A DNA stretch of 64,000 bases from Artemisia argyi (GCA_030686995.1 CM060698.1:136964106-137028105), one strand, 5' to 3'; positions 43,101 to 55,542 are shown, counted from the first letter of the stretch. Notes: generated by a model from the letters alone, not told the origin. A program made the numbers and translations.

Positions 43101-45946
43101 TTATTGCCAAAGACTTAAAAGATGAGGAAAAGGCTGCACTCCTAAAGGTTCTTAAGTCAAACAAGCAAGCAATTGCTTGGAAACTCTCCGACATTAAGGG
43201 CATAAGCCCGAACTTTTGCACTCATAAAATCTTAATGGAGGATGACTTTAAGCCAGCTGTGCAACATCAGAGAAGGGTAAATCCCAAAATCCACGAAGTT
43301 ATCAAACAAGAAGTTCTTAAACTTCTTGATGCGGGATTGATTTATCCTATATCTGACAGTCCTTGGGTTAGCCCAATTCATTGTGTTCCCAAAAAGGGTG
43401 GCATTACCGTTGTCACCAACGAGGATAACGAGTTGATTCCAACTCGTTTGGTCACGGGTTGGCGAGTTTGTATTGACTATCAAAAGTTGAATGAAGCCAC
43501 CCGTAAAGACCATTTTCCTCTCCCTTTTATGGACCAAATGCTCGAAAGACTTGCGGGGAATGAATACTACTGCTTCCTCGATGGCTTCTCGGGTTACTTC
43601 CAAATCCCCATTGATCCCCAGGATCAAGAGAAGACTACCTTCACATGCCCCTACGGAACTTTTGCTTACAGACGTATGCCTTTCGGCTTATGTAATGCAC
43701 CAGGCACGTTCCAGAGGTGCATGATGTCTATTTTTTCCGACATGATCGGGAAAACTATGGAGGTATTCATGGATGACTTTTCAGTCATCGGGGATTCATT
43801 TCAGACTTGCCTCTCCCACTTGGAACAGATGCTTAAACGTTGCAAAGAAACGAATCTAAGTCTCAACTGGGAGAAGAGCCACTTTATGGTCAAGGAGGGC
43901 ATTGTCCTCGGCCATAAAATTTCAAAAGACGGGATTGAGGTTGACAGAGCTAAAATCGATGTCATTGCCAAATTACCTCATCCCACCACCGTAAAAGGTG
44001 TTAGGAGCTTTTTGGGTCATGCCGGCTTCTACCGTAGGTTTATCCAAGATTTTTCTAAGATTGCCCGGCCTATGACCCATCTCCTCGAGAAGGATGCTCC
44101 TTTTATCTTCTCTCCTGAGTGAATCGAAGCTTTTGAAACATTAAAGAAAAAGCTTACCGAGGCACCGATTCTTGTTGCCCCCGATTGGGACCAACCTTTT
44201 GAGCTTATGTGTGATGCTAGTGATTTTGCCATAGGTGCGGTCTTGGGGCAACGAAAAGCAAAATACTTTCAGCCTATACACTACGCAAGCAAAACTATGA
44301 CTGAGGCTCAAGGTCATTACACCACCACTGAAAAAGAACTCCTAGCTGTGGTGTATGCCTTTGAGAAATTCCGGTCATACCTAATCTTGACTAAATGCGT
44401 AGTGTACACAGATCACTCGGCTTTGAAATACCTATTTGCAAAACAAGATGCAAAGCCGAGGCTTCTCCGTTGGGTTCTCCTCCTTCAGGAATTTGATATC
44501 ATTATCCGTGATAAAAAAGGAGCCGAGAACCTTGCTGCTGATCATCTCTCACGATTAGAGAACCCTCATCAAGATGTGTCCGAGAAAAAGGAAATAAATG
44601 AAACATTTCCTCTCGAGACACTCAATGCGGTTGCTTTTCGTGGTGACTCTACTACCCCATGGTTTGCCGACTTTGCAAATTACCATGCGGCTAATTTCAT
44701 AGTGAAGGGGTTGACGTCCCAACAAAAGAAAAAATTCTTCAAAGACGTTAAACATTACTTCTGGGACGACCCCTTCCTCTTCAAAATCTGTGCCGATCAA
44801 GTCATCAGGCGATGTGTATACGGACAGGAAGCCACTGATATTCTCAAGGCTTGCCATGCTGGACCCACCGGGGGCCACCATAGTCCTAACTACACCGCCA
44901 AAAAGGTGTTTGATTCCGGTTTCTATTGGCCCACAATCTATAAGGATGCCCACGAGTTAGTCAAAGCCTGTGATGCTTGTCAGGGTCACGGGAATATTTC
45001 ACAAAAGAACGAAATGCCACAAAATGCTATTCAAGTTTGTGAAATCTTTGACGTCTGGGGCATTGACTTTATGGGGCCATTCCCATCTTCTCGTGGAAAC
45101 AAATACATACTCGTGGCTGTTGACTACTTGTCAAAATGGGTTGAGGCTAAGGCCTTACCCACTAATGATGCCCGAGTTGTTGTGAAATTCTTGAAATCCC
45201 TCTTTGCTCGTTTTGGAACTCCACGTGCCATCATTAGTGATCGCGGTACTCACTTTTGCAATGATCAATTTGCAAAAGTCATGCTTAAGTACGGTGTTAC
45301 TCATCGTCTTTCTACCGCGTATCACCCTCAAACAAGTGGGCAGGTGGAGGTTTCCAACCGTGGTATTAAACAGATTCTTGAAAGGACAGTAGGTGAAAAC
45401 CGTGCTTCCTGGTCGGATAAACTAGATGATGCACTCTGGGCCTTCCGTACAGCTTACAAAACACCCATCGGGTGTACTCCATACAAGCTTGTATACGGGA
45501 AGGCGTGTCATTTACCGATCGAGCTCGAGCACAAAGCCTACTGGGCCTTGAAACATGCTAACTACGACCTTCATAAAGCGGGTGATCATCGTAAGGTTCA
45601 AATCAATGAATTAAATGAACTTCGTGATCAAGCCTACGAGAACTCTTTGATCTACAAAGAAAAGACAAAAAAGATTCACGACTCTAAGATTAAGAACCGC
45701 GTTTTCAACGTCGGTGACAGAGTCCTTCTTTTCAACTCAAGATTAAAGATTTTCTCGGGGAAATTAAAAACCCGATGGACCGGACCATTCACTATTGCTA
45801 AAGTATATCCATACGGGACTGTTGAGTTATCTCAACCCGAAGGTCCCAACTTCAAAGTGAATGGTCATAGATTGAAACATTATTTTGGAGAGGACATGCC
45901 ACCCGTGGTTGTCCCGGATCTCCAAACTTTCCCCATGGACCAATGA
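40181..45946 (+). pseudogene. Athila-like gag-pol polyprotein with two in-frame stops (1,922 codons)
   Basis: One collinear frame from MRTRSQAK to the stop at 45944-45946. It is broken by TGA at 40556-40558 (a CGA to TGA change is plausible) and TGA at 44120-44122 (copy 1 has TGC here). Approximate codon positions: gag core with HATAWFDRLP at 137; zinc-knuckle-like CX2CX3HX4C at 316; Asn/Gln-rich stretch 376-470; protease ADLGASINLMP at 716; [10 protein letters not shown] at 1111, CFLDGFSGY and catalytic FMDDFSV at 1196; RNase [10 protein letters not shown] 1343, [12 protein letters not shown] 1383, YTDHSAL 1408; integrase zinc domain 1565-1600, WGIDFMGPF 1626, ISDRGTHF 1684, [12 protein letters not shown] 1722. 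It ends without a chromodomain. With only two point lesions and near-identical LTRs, it was inactivated recently or moved in trans. Confidence 0.9.
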
Positions 45947-46827
45947 ATTCGGGGATCGAGTCAAGCTAGTGACTCGGTGAACAAAAATTAGCAACATATA
46001 TGGGTTTTCACCCGTATTTCTGACTTCTTTCTACTTTCTACCACCCTAGTGTGGGGGAGTGGCCGTCCCCCACCTGTTGAAAAGTAAATATGTTCTCAAA
46101 AAAAAAAAAAAAGTGTGATTGTATGTACAGATAAATAAAGTGAAAAATAAAATCCAAATTTCCACAGTTAGCATCGAATATTAGCTTTTCCGTTCAGAGA
46201 TTCGGCATAATAGCCGGGACTTTGAATATTGAGGACAATATTCAGTTCTAGTGTGGGGGGGGGGGGGGGGAAATTCTTACGAATTTTATCACAAAACTTT
46301 CTAAGTACCCTCGTTTTTAGGCCTAAATTTTTCAAAATTTTTCACTTTATTTCAAAATTTTTGTGGTTATCAGTCCGCCAAAGTCTAAATGACAAAGGGA
46401 TTGGCTAGTCCAGGAGCAAACGGCTCTTGGTAAAGACATCTCAAACCCGTTGATGGCTGGCAATTTGCCAAAAATTGCATGGTTCCTCAGCTCCCCCGTA
46501 TCCTCATAAGCAAATGAGTTGGCTAGCCCACAAGATTATGGCTTGTGGTAAAGGCAGTGGAAAATCCATAATTGGTAATCAGCTCACCAAGATGTTGACT
46601 TAGTCCATCAAGATGCTGGCTAGTCCAGAAGCAAACGACTTTTGGTAAAGACAAATCAAATCCGTTGATAGCTGGTGGTTTGCTCAAAATCACACGGTTA
46701 TCAGGTGTGCCACAGTTCTTACACCTGGCTACTCCAGAAGTGATGGCTTTTGGTAAAGAGAATCTCAAATCCATTAGGTTTTTCTCAAAAGATTGCTAGG
46801 GACTAGCAATGTTTTAGTGTGGGGGAT
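45947..46827 (+). other. 3' non-coding region of Athila-like copy 2
   Basis: No ORF. GTGTGGGGGAG-type tracts at 46051-46061, 46251-46270 (here a run of 16 G) and 46817-46827 (the functional polypurine tract, abutting the LTR). The A-rich run at 46099-46113 matches the A-rich part of copy 1. Confidence 0.72.
46400..46760 (+). repeat. Array of four related stem-loops (Athila copy 2)
   Basis: Counterpart of 8485-8845. Stems: 46410-46430 (CCAGGAGC with GCTCTTGG), 46528-46548 (CCACAAG with CTTGTGG), 46625-46645 (CCAGAAG with CTTTTGG) and 46734-46753 (CCAGAAG with CTTTTGG), each preceded by GGCTA(G)NCC-like sequence and followed by TAAAG. Compared with copy 1, stems 1 and 2 replace a G-T wobble with a Watson-Crick pair; stem 3 loses its inner C-G pair. 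Confidence 0.7.
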
Positions 46828-49800
46828 TGATGAGTGTGTAAATACTCATCATTTTTACCATTTCTGAACTGCCAAAACATCCAAAAACACTCAATAATGA
46901 ATCAAAATAGTGAAAATATCCCAGGAAAGTGTTTTACATGTTTCAAATGCAAAAATACCAAAAACAGATGAAAAACGCACAAAGTTTGTATAATTGGCAG
47001 TTTCAGTCCCCTAACTTTCAAAAGTTGTCAAATCTAGTCCCTGGTCATTCTAAAAATAAATAGTCTTTTGGTGAAAAGTTTCACAAAATGTCAAGTTTAG
47101 TCCCTGAACTTTGAAAATTGTCAAAAATAGTCCCTGGGATATGAAAAACTTTGAGAAAAACAAATTTTGTCCTTGCACTAACCTTTTATGACAGGATTGG
47201 TCCTTGGTGGAAAGTTTGGTGAAAATTACACAAATGGTCCCTGAAGTTTGAAAGTTTGACGGTTTCAGTCCCTGGTGAAAAATAAATTGAAAAATCACCA
47301 AAGAACCTTGTACTATTCATAATGTGGCATTATACACCCTTGAAAAATATTTTGGAGACATGCCAAAATTACACCCTCAACTTTCCCAAAATTACAAAAT
47401 AGGTCCTTGTGTGAAATAACTAAACCGGATCCAAAATAACCAAATCCAATACATGTGCTAAATCCATTTTGGGCCCAAGATAAAACAAGTCCACCCTTAG
47501 CCCAAACCCAAAGTTATTAAAACCGGGTCAACGATTGACTTGGTCAATCCCCAGTCAAACACCCAGACCCCTTCCCCCTTCCCTCTCAGACGTCCCCCAC
47601 AAACACCACCACTTGACCAGCCTCCCTTCTCCACCAATCACAAGCCAAAGCCCCCCACAATTAATGCTACCACCCCCTACACCTACCTTTTCACACCACA
47701 ATTAATGCAAATCCCTCCCCTGCACGTTATCAGAGAGCAAATTGCAAAATCTCTTTTCCCGCCAAAATACGTGGAGGCCTGAGAGTGGACCAAAAGATGA
47801 GGAAAGAAGTGGGAAATGATGAGGATGCATCTGGGAACCCTAATATGGAGCTATAAATAGAAGATGAAGCACAAGGAAGCAGTAGTTAGTTAATTTAATT
47901 TTATGTATGTCGTTTAAATGCAATTTCAAATTCTTAGTCTAATTTAAAGTTTTTAAGCAGTGTATTAAGCTCTTTTCATGTATTGTAACTCTTTTTGAAT
48001 AATCAATTTCAAGTTTCTTCAACTGTTTCAACTTATGCATTTTTATCTTGAATTTCCAAAAAGATTGTTAGTTCAATTGTTGTTTTTAGTGATTATTATG
48101 GACTTCTAGATTCATATAGGCTCCCAGAAAGCTTATTGAAAGCTTTTAGAAACTTAAAAATCAGTTTAGTATCATAAACTCAAAAACACAAAAAAATAGA
48201 AAAAATATAGAAAAAAAATCAAAAAGGTTGAAATCATGATCACTAAGCTGGAGCAGGGAGCAATTTGGATGTCCCTGGGTTAGAGAACCTGTGGAGGTTC
48301 ATTAGGAATTGGTTTTGTGGTCTTTGGCACTTTGGAAGATTGCTTGGAAGGCAGTTGTATGTTTGGTATTTAATTTTCACTATCTTTTGTTATCTGTTGA
48401 TCACTAGTATATCTAATTGTTCATTTCAGTTTCTATTAGCATTAGAATAGTCATCTAGAGCATTAGGTTGGATATTAGAGGTAGATTGCATCATTTCCTA
48501 GATAATCTGTTTCTATAACTAGTGTTTGGATTTGTGTGTTTCTGAGTATTTAACTTGGTTCTTGTCATTATTTATTGCTCACTTAGGTCTCTTAGTGTCA
48601 CATGAGCTCAGAACAACAATAAAACACAAGCTCTGTTCATTAATTAGTCAAAATCCTAGAAACAGCTCACTTACACCCTCTCTGATTGGTTAAAGTATGG
48701 CTCAGTCCCCATTTCCAATCACATTTGAGTGGTTTAGGGTAATTTGGGCTTAAATCATCTTAAAACATCATAATCAAGTAGAAAATTAGGATTAAAGTTC
48801 ATATTAGTCAACTATAGGCATCAATCAGAAAAGTCAAAATTACTTGTTCTCAGTTTTCACAAAACTTGCTTGAAAATTTCTGAATTTTGTGATTTATTTG
48901 GGACTGTGAGATTTTGATGTTTAGTTTCCTACCAGCTCATCTTTGAGATTCTACCATCATTCCATTTTTAGCAAAATTACCCTGGGCCCCACAGACCCCC
49001 AAACTAAGCTGCAGGGCAAGGTTGTGCTCTGCACATCAGCAGACTCACCCAAACCATCAACTTTGAGGTGGTTTTGTAACCACCACAGTGGGTCCCACAC
49101 CCCATAAGCTGGTTTTCTCAACCCCCTCCTACCAGGGATTAGAGATTGACCACTTGTTTGACCTAAGACCCAGTGGACCCCACTTAGTTTAGGCCCCAAA
49201 GTTTGTCCCATAATCTGAGTAAAATTAAGATTTGCAAAGTGCTTAATTGGTTCTTGTTAGCTTATTTGAGATTAAGAGTTGTTGTTTCTGGCTTATTTGT
49301 GATTGTTAAGATTGTTGGAACTCACTTTTACCATTGTGGACCCCACCCAAAGCCATTTGACCTAAATTGACCACACAGTCAACATAAGTCAACTGTGTAA
49401 GCCAAGGGGGTGCTTATAGCTTATTTATAAGCTATCTTGAAAAGTGTTTTCACAAAAGTTTGTTATTTTAGGTTATAAAATAGTTCTGCAAAAGAAAAAT
49501 CCAAAAAATCCAAAGTTAAAATAAGTGATAGTTTCTATTTAATTCAATTTAATTTTAATTTTCATTTTTAGATTTTAATTAAATTACTAGTGTTTTTATA
49601 TTTTTATTAAATACCTTATATAGTAAAGTAATTTTGATAATTTTTTCGGATTTTTTTTTGTCATTTAGTGTTAATTAGATTTAATTTTAGTTTTCTTTAT
49701 TATTAATTAATAATAAGTATTAAATAGCTTATTTAGTTTTTATAAGGTTAAATCTAGTTTTTATATTTTTCCTAGTTCTAATATAGTATAATAAGTTTTT

Positions 49801-50652
49801 AGAAATTATAATTTGAGATTCTACTGTTCATTTTCTATTTTTCTTATTTTATTTGTTTAAAATAGACTTAAGTTAATTAAAAGGTAAATAATTAGTTGTT
49901 TAGTCTTAAAACATAATTTTTAGAGTTTTTATAATTTTGTAGGATTCCAGTGATGGTTAAGTAATTTTATAAATTTTCTTATAATTTTCTAAGTTAATTT
50001 AGTATTAATATTAATTAAAAGTAGTTTAATTAGCTTAATTAAGTTAAATAGTTTTTAATTAATAGAAAAATCACAAAAAGACAAAAATATTTAATTTTAA
50101 TTTTTTATACTTTCTTCAAGTTCTTATTTAAGTTTAGAAATTATTTTTACAAGTTTTTAGGTTAATTTACATCATTTGTCATTTTTAGTTAATTTAAATT
50201 AGATTTAAATTAGATTTTTAAATAGTTTAATTAATTAAATAATATTTTAATCATTTTCATAATTTCATTTTCATTTTTAATTTTAAGTTTTAAAAAGTGT
50301 CAAAAGCACCCCCTGTAGTTTGTTAATTACCAAAACCCACTTTTCCAGTCCGTTACGTGATCTTAATTGTGAATTTGTGCATATATCTGGTATCTGATTT
50401 TTGTGAATATTATATCTGTGTACCAATACCAAAATAACAGTAGCAAAATCAATTCCATATCATCTGGGCTATTGTCCTCAGTCCCACTCACTCATAAACG
50501 ATTTCCAAAGCACCATTTCAATCTCGCTGGGACATAACGACCCGGGGACACACTATACTATCCACGGAGAATTGGCTTGATTAGTTTGACTTTTACGGTT
50601 GACCATTCACAAGTGGTTGACTAATAAGAGTTGACTAGTTTAGACCCAATCA
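46828..50652 (+). repeat. 3' LTR of Athila-like copy 2 (3,825 bp)
   Basis: TGATGAGTG to ACCCAATCA; uninterrupted. It shows the pre-insertion state of the site (48757-48761, AATCA) where the Sirevirus-like element entered the 5' LTR. Confidence 0.92.
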
Positions 50653-50956
50653 GATGCACGAAGCAGCAAGAAAAGATGTGGAACGTGCTTTTGGTGTACT
50701 AAAGAAGAAGTTCCTAATGATTAAACATCCGGCTAAAGGATTTGACAAAGAGCGTCTTGGACATATAATGTACACATGCATCATATTACATAATATGATA
50801 ATTCAAGACGAAGGGCGGGCGATATCTCCCGAATTCTTTCCAGGGGAGCAGCACCGTTCTTATGACCCTTTAAGAACGCATGAGGAATCGCTGGAAATTA
50901 CCAGGGAGATATGGAACAAAACAACTCATCTTAACCTCAAAGCCGATTTGGTGTAA
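50653..50956 (+). pseudogene. Harbinger transposase, C-terminal part after the insertion
   Basis: Continues the transposase frame after the second GATGC copy (50653-50657). AARKDVERAFGVLKKKF carries the catalytic Glu of the DDE triad, followed by GHIMYTCIILHNMIIQDE, a typical plant Harbinger C-terminal motif, and a stop at 50954-50956. A poly-A-rich run (51089-51122) follows before the right terminal repeat. This part has no disruption of its own. Confidence 0.85.
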
Positions 50957-51082
50957 GACATTTGGCATCGTCATAATTCAAACTAGTTTGGTCGTTTTAA
51001 TGTAATTTGAATAAGTGTTGTAATGTTTTTTATTTTATTTTAATTAATATGTAACGTTTTAATTATTAATGAAATTTGAGTT

Positions 51083-51125
<43 letters not shown>

Positions 51126-51238
51126 GAACTACGTCGCCCTTACTGGGGCACTGAATCGCCTGCAGATCGCTGGAGAGAGAAAGCTGACGTGACAGAAAAA
51201 AGTAAGGGGATTCAATCCCCTTACTGTGGGTAGCCTTA

Positions 51239-51462
51239 GTGAATGGTTAGTTGACACTCACGGATGTATAGATTGTGATTGATCTACCGATTTTTTAAAC
51301 TTTTTTGATAAATCATCATAAAATCAACTATTTTTTTATTTTTCTAAATATATTTTTTCACTTTCACAAACAAAAATTTAAAACTAATTAATAAATAAGG
51401 GAGGTAAAATTATAATTTGAAAGGGATGTCGATAACCGAACACTAAAATCTATCTAACTTAA
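51239..51462. other. AT-rich spacer between Harbinger and Helitron
   Basis: No ORF and no recognised element. Confidence 0.4.
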
Positions 51463-52662
51463 CTAGCTATAAGTCCCGTGCACGCACGGGGTTTACACAT
51501 GAATCAAATTTATTTTAAAATTTTAATTTAGTATATGGTCATATAAGAATTTACCCGTGAAAATTGTGATATAAGTATAACTAATACCTTGTCCAGGAAT
51601 TTTTATTATGTAATAATATCCATTATAATAATATTTTATAAAAAAAATTTGTTAGTTGAAGATTTAACTTTGTTTAACTGACATAGATGTTGACGTTGAG
51701 ATTGATGTTGTTGCTTAACTTTAATTATTCATATCGTGTTGTAAAAAATGTGCGAGTTTAGTAGTATATAATCAGCACGAATAGGAGATATATCAGCATG
51801 CCATCCTTGAGACACCTTTCATAGTGAGAGAATTCCTTTTGATAAAGTTAAAATATGCTCCGTAAAGTTTTTCAGAAACGTTTTTCTAGGTATCCATATA
51901 TAAACTTTAAATATGAATTTCATTAGTCGTTTTTATAAGTAAAATAGCGTATATTTATTTTCATATCACAGTAATATATGCTTACATTTGATATTCATAT
52001 TCTCGTCAACAATAGTTTAGCCGAATTTAATATTCAAGCTCGTGTACGCATAAATTAAACTTTTCAAATAAAATAACACGAGTCCTTATTTAACGTATAT
52101 AATAAAAAAAATATTTTAATGGATGAAAGTTTAAAACGAATATTAGTTTTAAAAAATATTTAACGTGTATTAAAACTAATTCTTATATTTACAAAATTTT
52201 GTAATTTTAATGGACGAAAGTCTGAAAATAATACTAATACATATGTAATTTTAAACAAAGTTCATCTTATAAAATATATGGTATAAACTGTAAGGGGTTA
52301 TTTGTCATTTTTTTAAAATTATTAAAAAATATGGAAACTCTAATTTTACACTTAGCACTACATAATTTTTGTAAAATTCAACAACTAAAGTTTTATTAAT
52401 TACTTCATCTTTTTTTAAGTTTTTGTTTTCACAAATTTGACACAAATATTTTTATGTGTTTTTTTATAAACCAAATTTCTCCACCAAATTTATTCAAGTT
52501 TGACCAAAATCAATTCAATTTTGACTTTTTATTGACCAATCATGTTGCTTGATTTTGCATACGTGGCAAAATCGAGCTCTTTTATTGGTCTAATTTTTTT
52601 TCAATAAGAAGGGTTTTGCAAAAACATTCTAAAATGATGTAATTTTTTTATTATATAAAAGA
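51463..52662 (-). mobile_element. Non-autonomous Helitron (1.2 kb)
   Basis: On the minus strand the 3' end shows the hairpin CCCGTGC-GT-GCACGGG (51475-51490), then about eight bases and CTAG (51463-51466) before a host T. The 5' end is TCTTTTATATAATAAAAA (ending at 52662) after a host A. These are the standard Helitron ends with insertion between A and T and no target duplication. No Rep/helicase ORF. Confidence 0.8.
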
Positions 52663-52892
52663 TTAGACAACAAATTTGACAATTCTGAACATTAGCATTA
52701 TTGAAAGCATTTTATAAAGAAAAGAAACTGTCCTCTTTTCCATGGATTGGACTTAAAGCATATATGTCAAGTCCCTCGTGTGGAAAATTTAGACGCTTAC
52801 CTAAATTTGGTGGCTTTTGGTCGATGGTTTAGTAATGACTGAATCAATTGAAATGATGATTAAAAAAGTTAATACATATTTATGATAACTTT

Positions 52893-53934
52893 TAGGGGTG
52901 TGCATAAAACCGAACCTAATCGAAAAAGCCGAAAAATCAAAATCGAAACCGGATGAAAACCAATGGTTCGGTTTTTGTATTTTGAAAAACCCAAAGTTTA
53001 CGGTTCGATTTGGTTTTAGCATAAAAACCGAACAAACAAAATACATATAATCTTAAACACTTTAATAGATATTGTTTTTTGAATGTGTCATTTAGAACGC
53101 ATAAACAATTTTTTACAAGATTTTTTATGGTAATTAATTTTTTAATTTTTATTATTGTATCACTTTATGAAAAACAAACAATTATCTTATAGTATTTTCT
53201 TTATTGTCATTAGTTTTTTATTGTCATTAATGTGTGTTTTTATTGTTTTAACTTGAAAATGTTAATTTATGACGTATCAAAAATTCGACCTTGGATTGAC
53301 CAAACCTTAATAAACCAAACAGAAACCAAAAAATCAAACCGAGAACAAACACAAAACCTAAAAACCGACCTTGATAAAACAAAAACCGAACGGTTTTTAG
53401 CATAGTTGTTAAGATCCCGATCCTGATCTTAGGATCTTACGATTTTACGATTCTACGAAGCAAAAACGATCCGGATCCTACGTAGGATCTTAACAAGCTT
53501 AAGATCTTATAGGATCCCGATCTTGACCATAGGATCTTAAGATCTACTCCGATCCGATCTTACTTTTCTCGAACCGCAAACTAAAAAACTACAAATTTAT
53601 GGTTTATTATTTTATATAATTTAAAAAACAACATGTGATTCTTCTTAAACATTTCATATTCATAATTTATAACAACATTTTCATAAAGTATTCTTATAAT
53701 TTCATGTTTATAATATATAATAATTTGTATATTTGAATAATATTACAAAGATCATTAAAAATAGCATTATAATAGGATCTTAGGATCCCGATCACGATCT
53801 TGCAAAGACTAAAACGATCCCGGGTAAGATCCCGATCTTGAAAACCTTGGTTTTTAGAAATCAAAAACTAAAATTTTTGGTTCGATTTTGGATTTAGCCT
53901 AAAACCGCGCCAAGCCGAACCATGCTCACCCCTA
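52893..53934. mobile_element. hAT-type non-autonomous element with 8-bp target duplication
   Basis: Ends TAGGGGTG/CACCCCTA; 8-bp duplication ATAACTTT (52885-52892 and 53935-53942). The interior is rich in AAACCGAACC-type repeats in opposite orientations at the two ends. Without the nested element (53401-53848) it is about 0.6 kb. No transposase. Confidence 0.8.
53401..53848. mobile_element. MITE nested in the hAT-type element
   Basis: 448 bp with imperfect inverted ends containing GTTGTTAAGATCCCGATC on the left and GATCCCGATCTTGAAAACC on the right. A 9-bp flanking duplication GGTTTTTAG (53392-53400, 53849-53857) suggests a Mutator-type origin. The interior is full of GATCCCGATC/AGGATCTTA motifs. 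Confidence 0.7.
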
Positions 53935-54117
53935 ATAACTTTGTATAACAAAGTTCGATAGAAGTCATGATAATAATTCAATATATGCATCCTAGCGGTT
54001 CGTAAGAGCGTGTACACGGTATAGAGCTTATAGTTGGCAGTGTTTTTTCTAATAACACATCAACGTTACTACACTGGTATACATATTGTGGGGCGATGTT
54101 GCCAGCATATGCTAGGA

Positions 54118-54625
54118 ATAGGGGTGTAAACGAGTTGAGCTTTTGTCGTGTAACTCGAGTTTGAGCTCCATTCGAGCCGAGCTTTATCAAGCTTCGATTC
54201 CGAGCTCGGGCCCAAAGAATGAGCTTGAAATGTTTAACGAGTCGAGCTCGAGTTTATATAAGCTCGAATCGAGCTATTTTTTTCGAGTGTTTAAGTGATA
54301 TATCATATATATATAACTTTTATGTACATTATGAAAATTTAAAGACATATATGTAATTATATAATAAATTCCGAGCTTTTCGAGACGAGCATGGATTGGA
54401 TTCAAATTTTATCTTATATTTCAATTTTAGTTAGTTTAAAAAAACACATCATTAAAAATAAATCGAGTTTTTGAGAAGAGCTCGAGCCGCGTTCAAACTT
54501 TCTTAAGTTGAGCTCGAGCTTCCCTCATAAAGGTTTGACGAGCTATCGAGCCGAGCTCGGGCTGAACATAATATTTTCAAGTCGAGTCAAGCCCCTTGAA
54601 ATTCGACTCGTTTAAGCCATTAGCC
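54118..54625. mobile_element. Putative hAT-type MITE (AGGGGTGTAAACGAG family)
   Basis: Starts TAGGGGTGTAAACGAG and is rich in GAGCTCGAG-type inverted motifs throughout. A degenerate right end CTCGTTTAAGCCATTAGC lies near 54610. No clear target duplication, so boundaries are approximate. Confidence 0.5.
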
Positions 54626-54804
54626 TGGAAGCGAGCATTTCTTCTTCTCTTTTTCCTCATTCCAACGGCAAGCCACTATGTGTACATGTATTTCTGTTGT
54701 GTGTTACGGAGTATTTAGGAAGAAGGTTATGACAAGTTACAAACTTACAGTTTTAGTCTTTAAACTCGATCTAGTAATATTTGTATATGTAATCTTTATG
54801 AGTC

Positions 54805-55204
54805 GAGTTATTTAAAAAAACCAAACATTCCTCACATACGAAGAGACTCATCCCCACCATCTATCTAAAAAGAAATCAATGGTTGAGATTAAAAACATTT
54901 TAATATTTCATCCATTTTTTATAATTTAAATATCTCTTAAACTGTTAATCGTTAAGCGAAAATAATTACACCATCACGACGAGCATTTAATTATCTTTCT
55001 ATAGATAGGCTATTTGATATATTTTCGTCAATTTTTTTTTTTCGTTTTTTTCACGTTTTTTTCATGGCCGAAAAAATCATATATGATATTACATATCATA
55101 TATGATATTCATATCATATATGATATCATATATGACATATATGATATGAATATCATATATGATATTTAATATCATATATGATTTTTTCGACCACGAAAAA
55201 AAAC

Positions 55205-55253
<49 letters not shown>

Positions 55254-55495
55254 TCGAAAATATATCAAATAGCCTATTTATAGAAAGATAATTAAATAAT
55301 CGTCGTAAAGGTATATTTTTTTTCGCTTAACGATTAACGGTTTGAAAGATATTAATATTTGAAAAAAAATGATGGAAGCGGGTTTTTTAAATTGTTGGGA
55401 TTAATCTCATCCATTAGATCAAATAAAGATGGATGGTGGAGATTAGTCCCTTGTTATGTAAAAAAAGTTTGGTCCTCAAATGATCTTTTACCAAT
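54805..55495. mobile_element. Mutator-like element with long inverted arms and a palindromic ATATCATATATGATAT core
   Basis: Long arms (about 54815-55070 and 55210-55490) are inverted copies of each other, sharing TTAATCGTTAAGCGAAAA, ATTATCTTTCTATA and ATTTGATATATTTTCG blocks. The core (55074-55192) is an almost perfect palindrome of ATATCATATATGATAT units. A poly-A run follows (55206-55251). The arms resemble the arm at 24260-24500. Confidence 0.65.
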
Positions 55496-55542
55496 CTTTA
55501 TAATTAAAATGTTTCCAAGTTTAAAGCAGTGGCTTTTTTTTT

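Larger units (their letters stand above)
27457..50652 (+). mobile_element. Athila-like Ty3/gypsy element, copy 2 (complete, with nested insertion)
   Basis: LTRs start TGATGAGTG and end ACCCAATCA; 5-bp target duplication GATGC at 27452-27456 and 50653-50657. The 5' LTR (27457-39588) is split by the Sirevirus-like element (29429-37686). The internal region 39589-46827 has a tRNA-Asp-type primer site, gag-pol and a 3' region with hairpins and purine tracts. Without the nested element it is about 14.9 kb. The two LTRs look almost identical by eye apart from a deletion of about 44 bp in the 3' LTR near 47057, so the insertion is young. No env-like ORF. Confidence 0.92.
26240..51235 (+). mobile_element. 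PIF/Harbinger DNA transposon, split by nested retrotransposons
   Basis: Terminal inverted repeats GGCTGGGCACAG (26240-26251) and the reverse complement of GGCTACCCACAG (51224-51235), flanked by TTA on both sides (26237-26239 and 51236-51238), the usual 3-bp PIF/Harbinger target duplication. Removing the 23.2 kb insertion leaves about 1.8 kb containing a single transposase gene. The second, Myb-like ORF usual for autonomous PIF/Harbinger elements is not seen. Confidence 0.82.

Noticed and set aside
40195..43627. Several minus-strand ORFs across gag-pol
   Set aside because: Shadows of the plus-strand polyprotein; Asn/Gln-rich and conserved coding sequence gives open antisense frames.
45947..46827. 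Possible env-like gene after Athila pol
   Set aside because: No open frame of useful length in either copy (8006-8908 or here).
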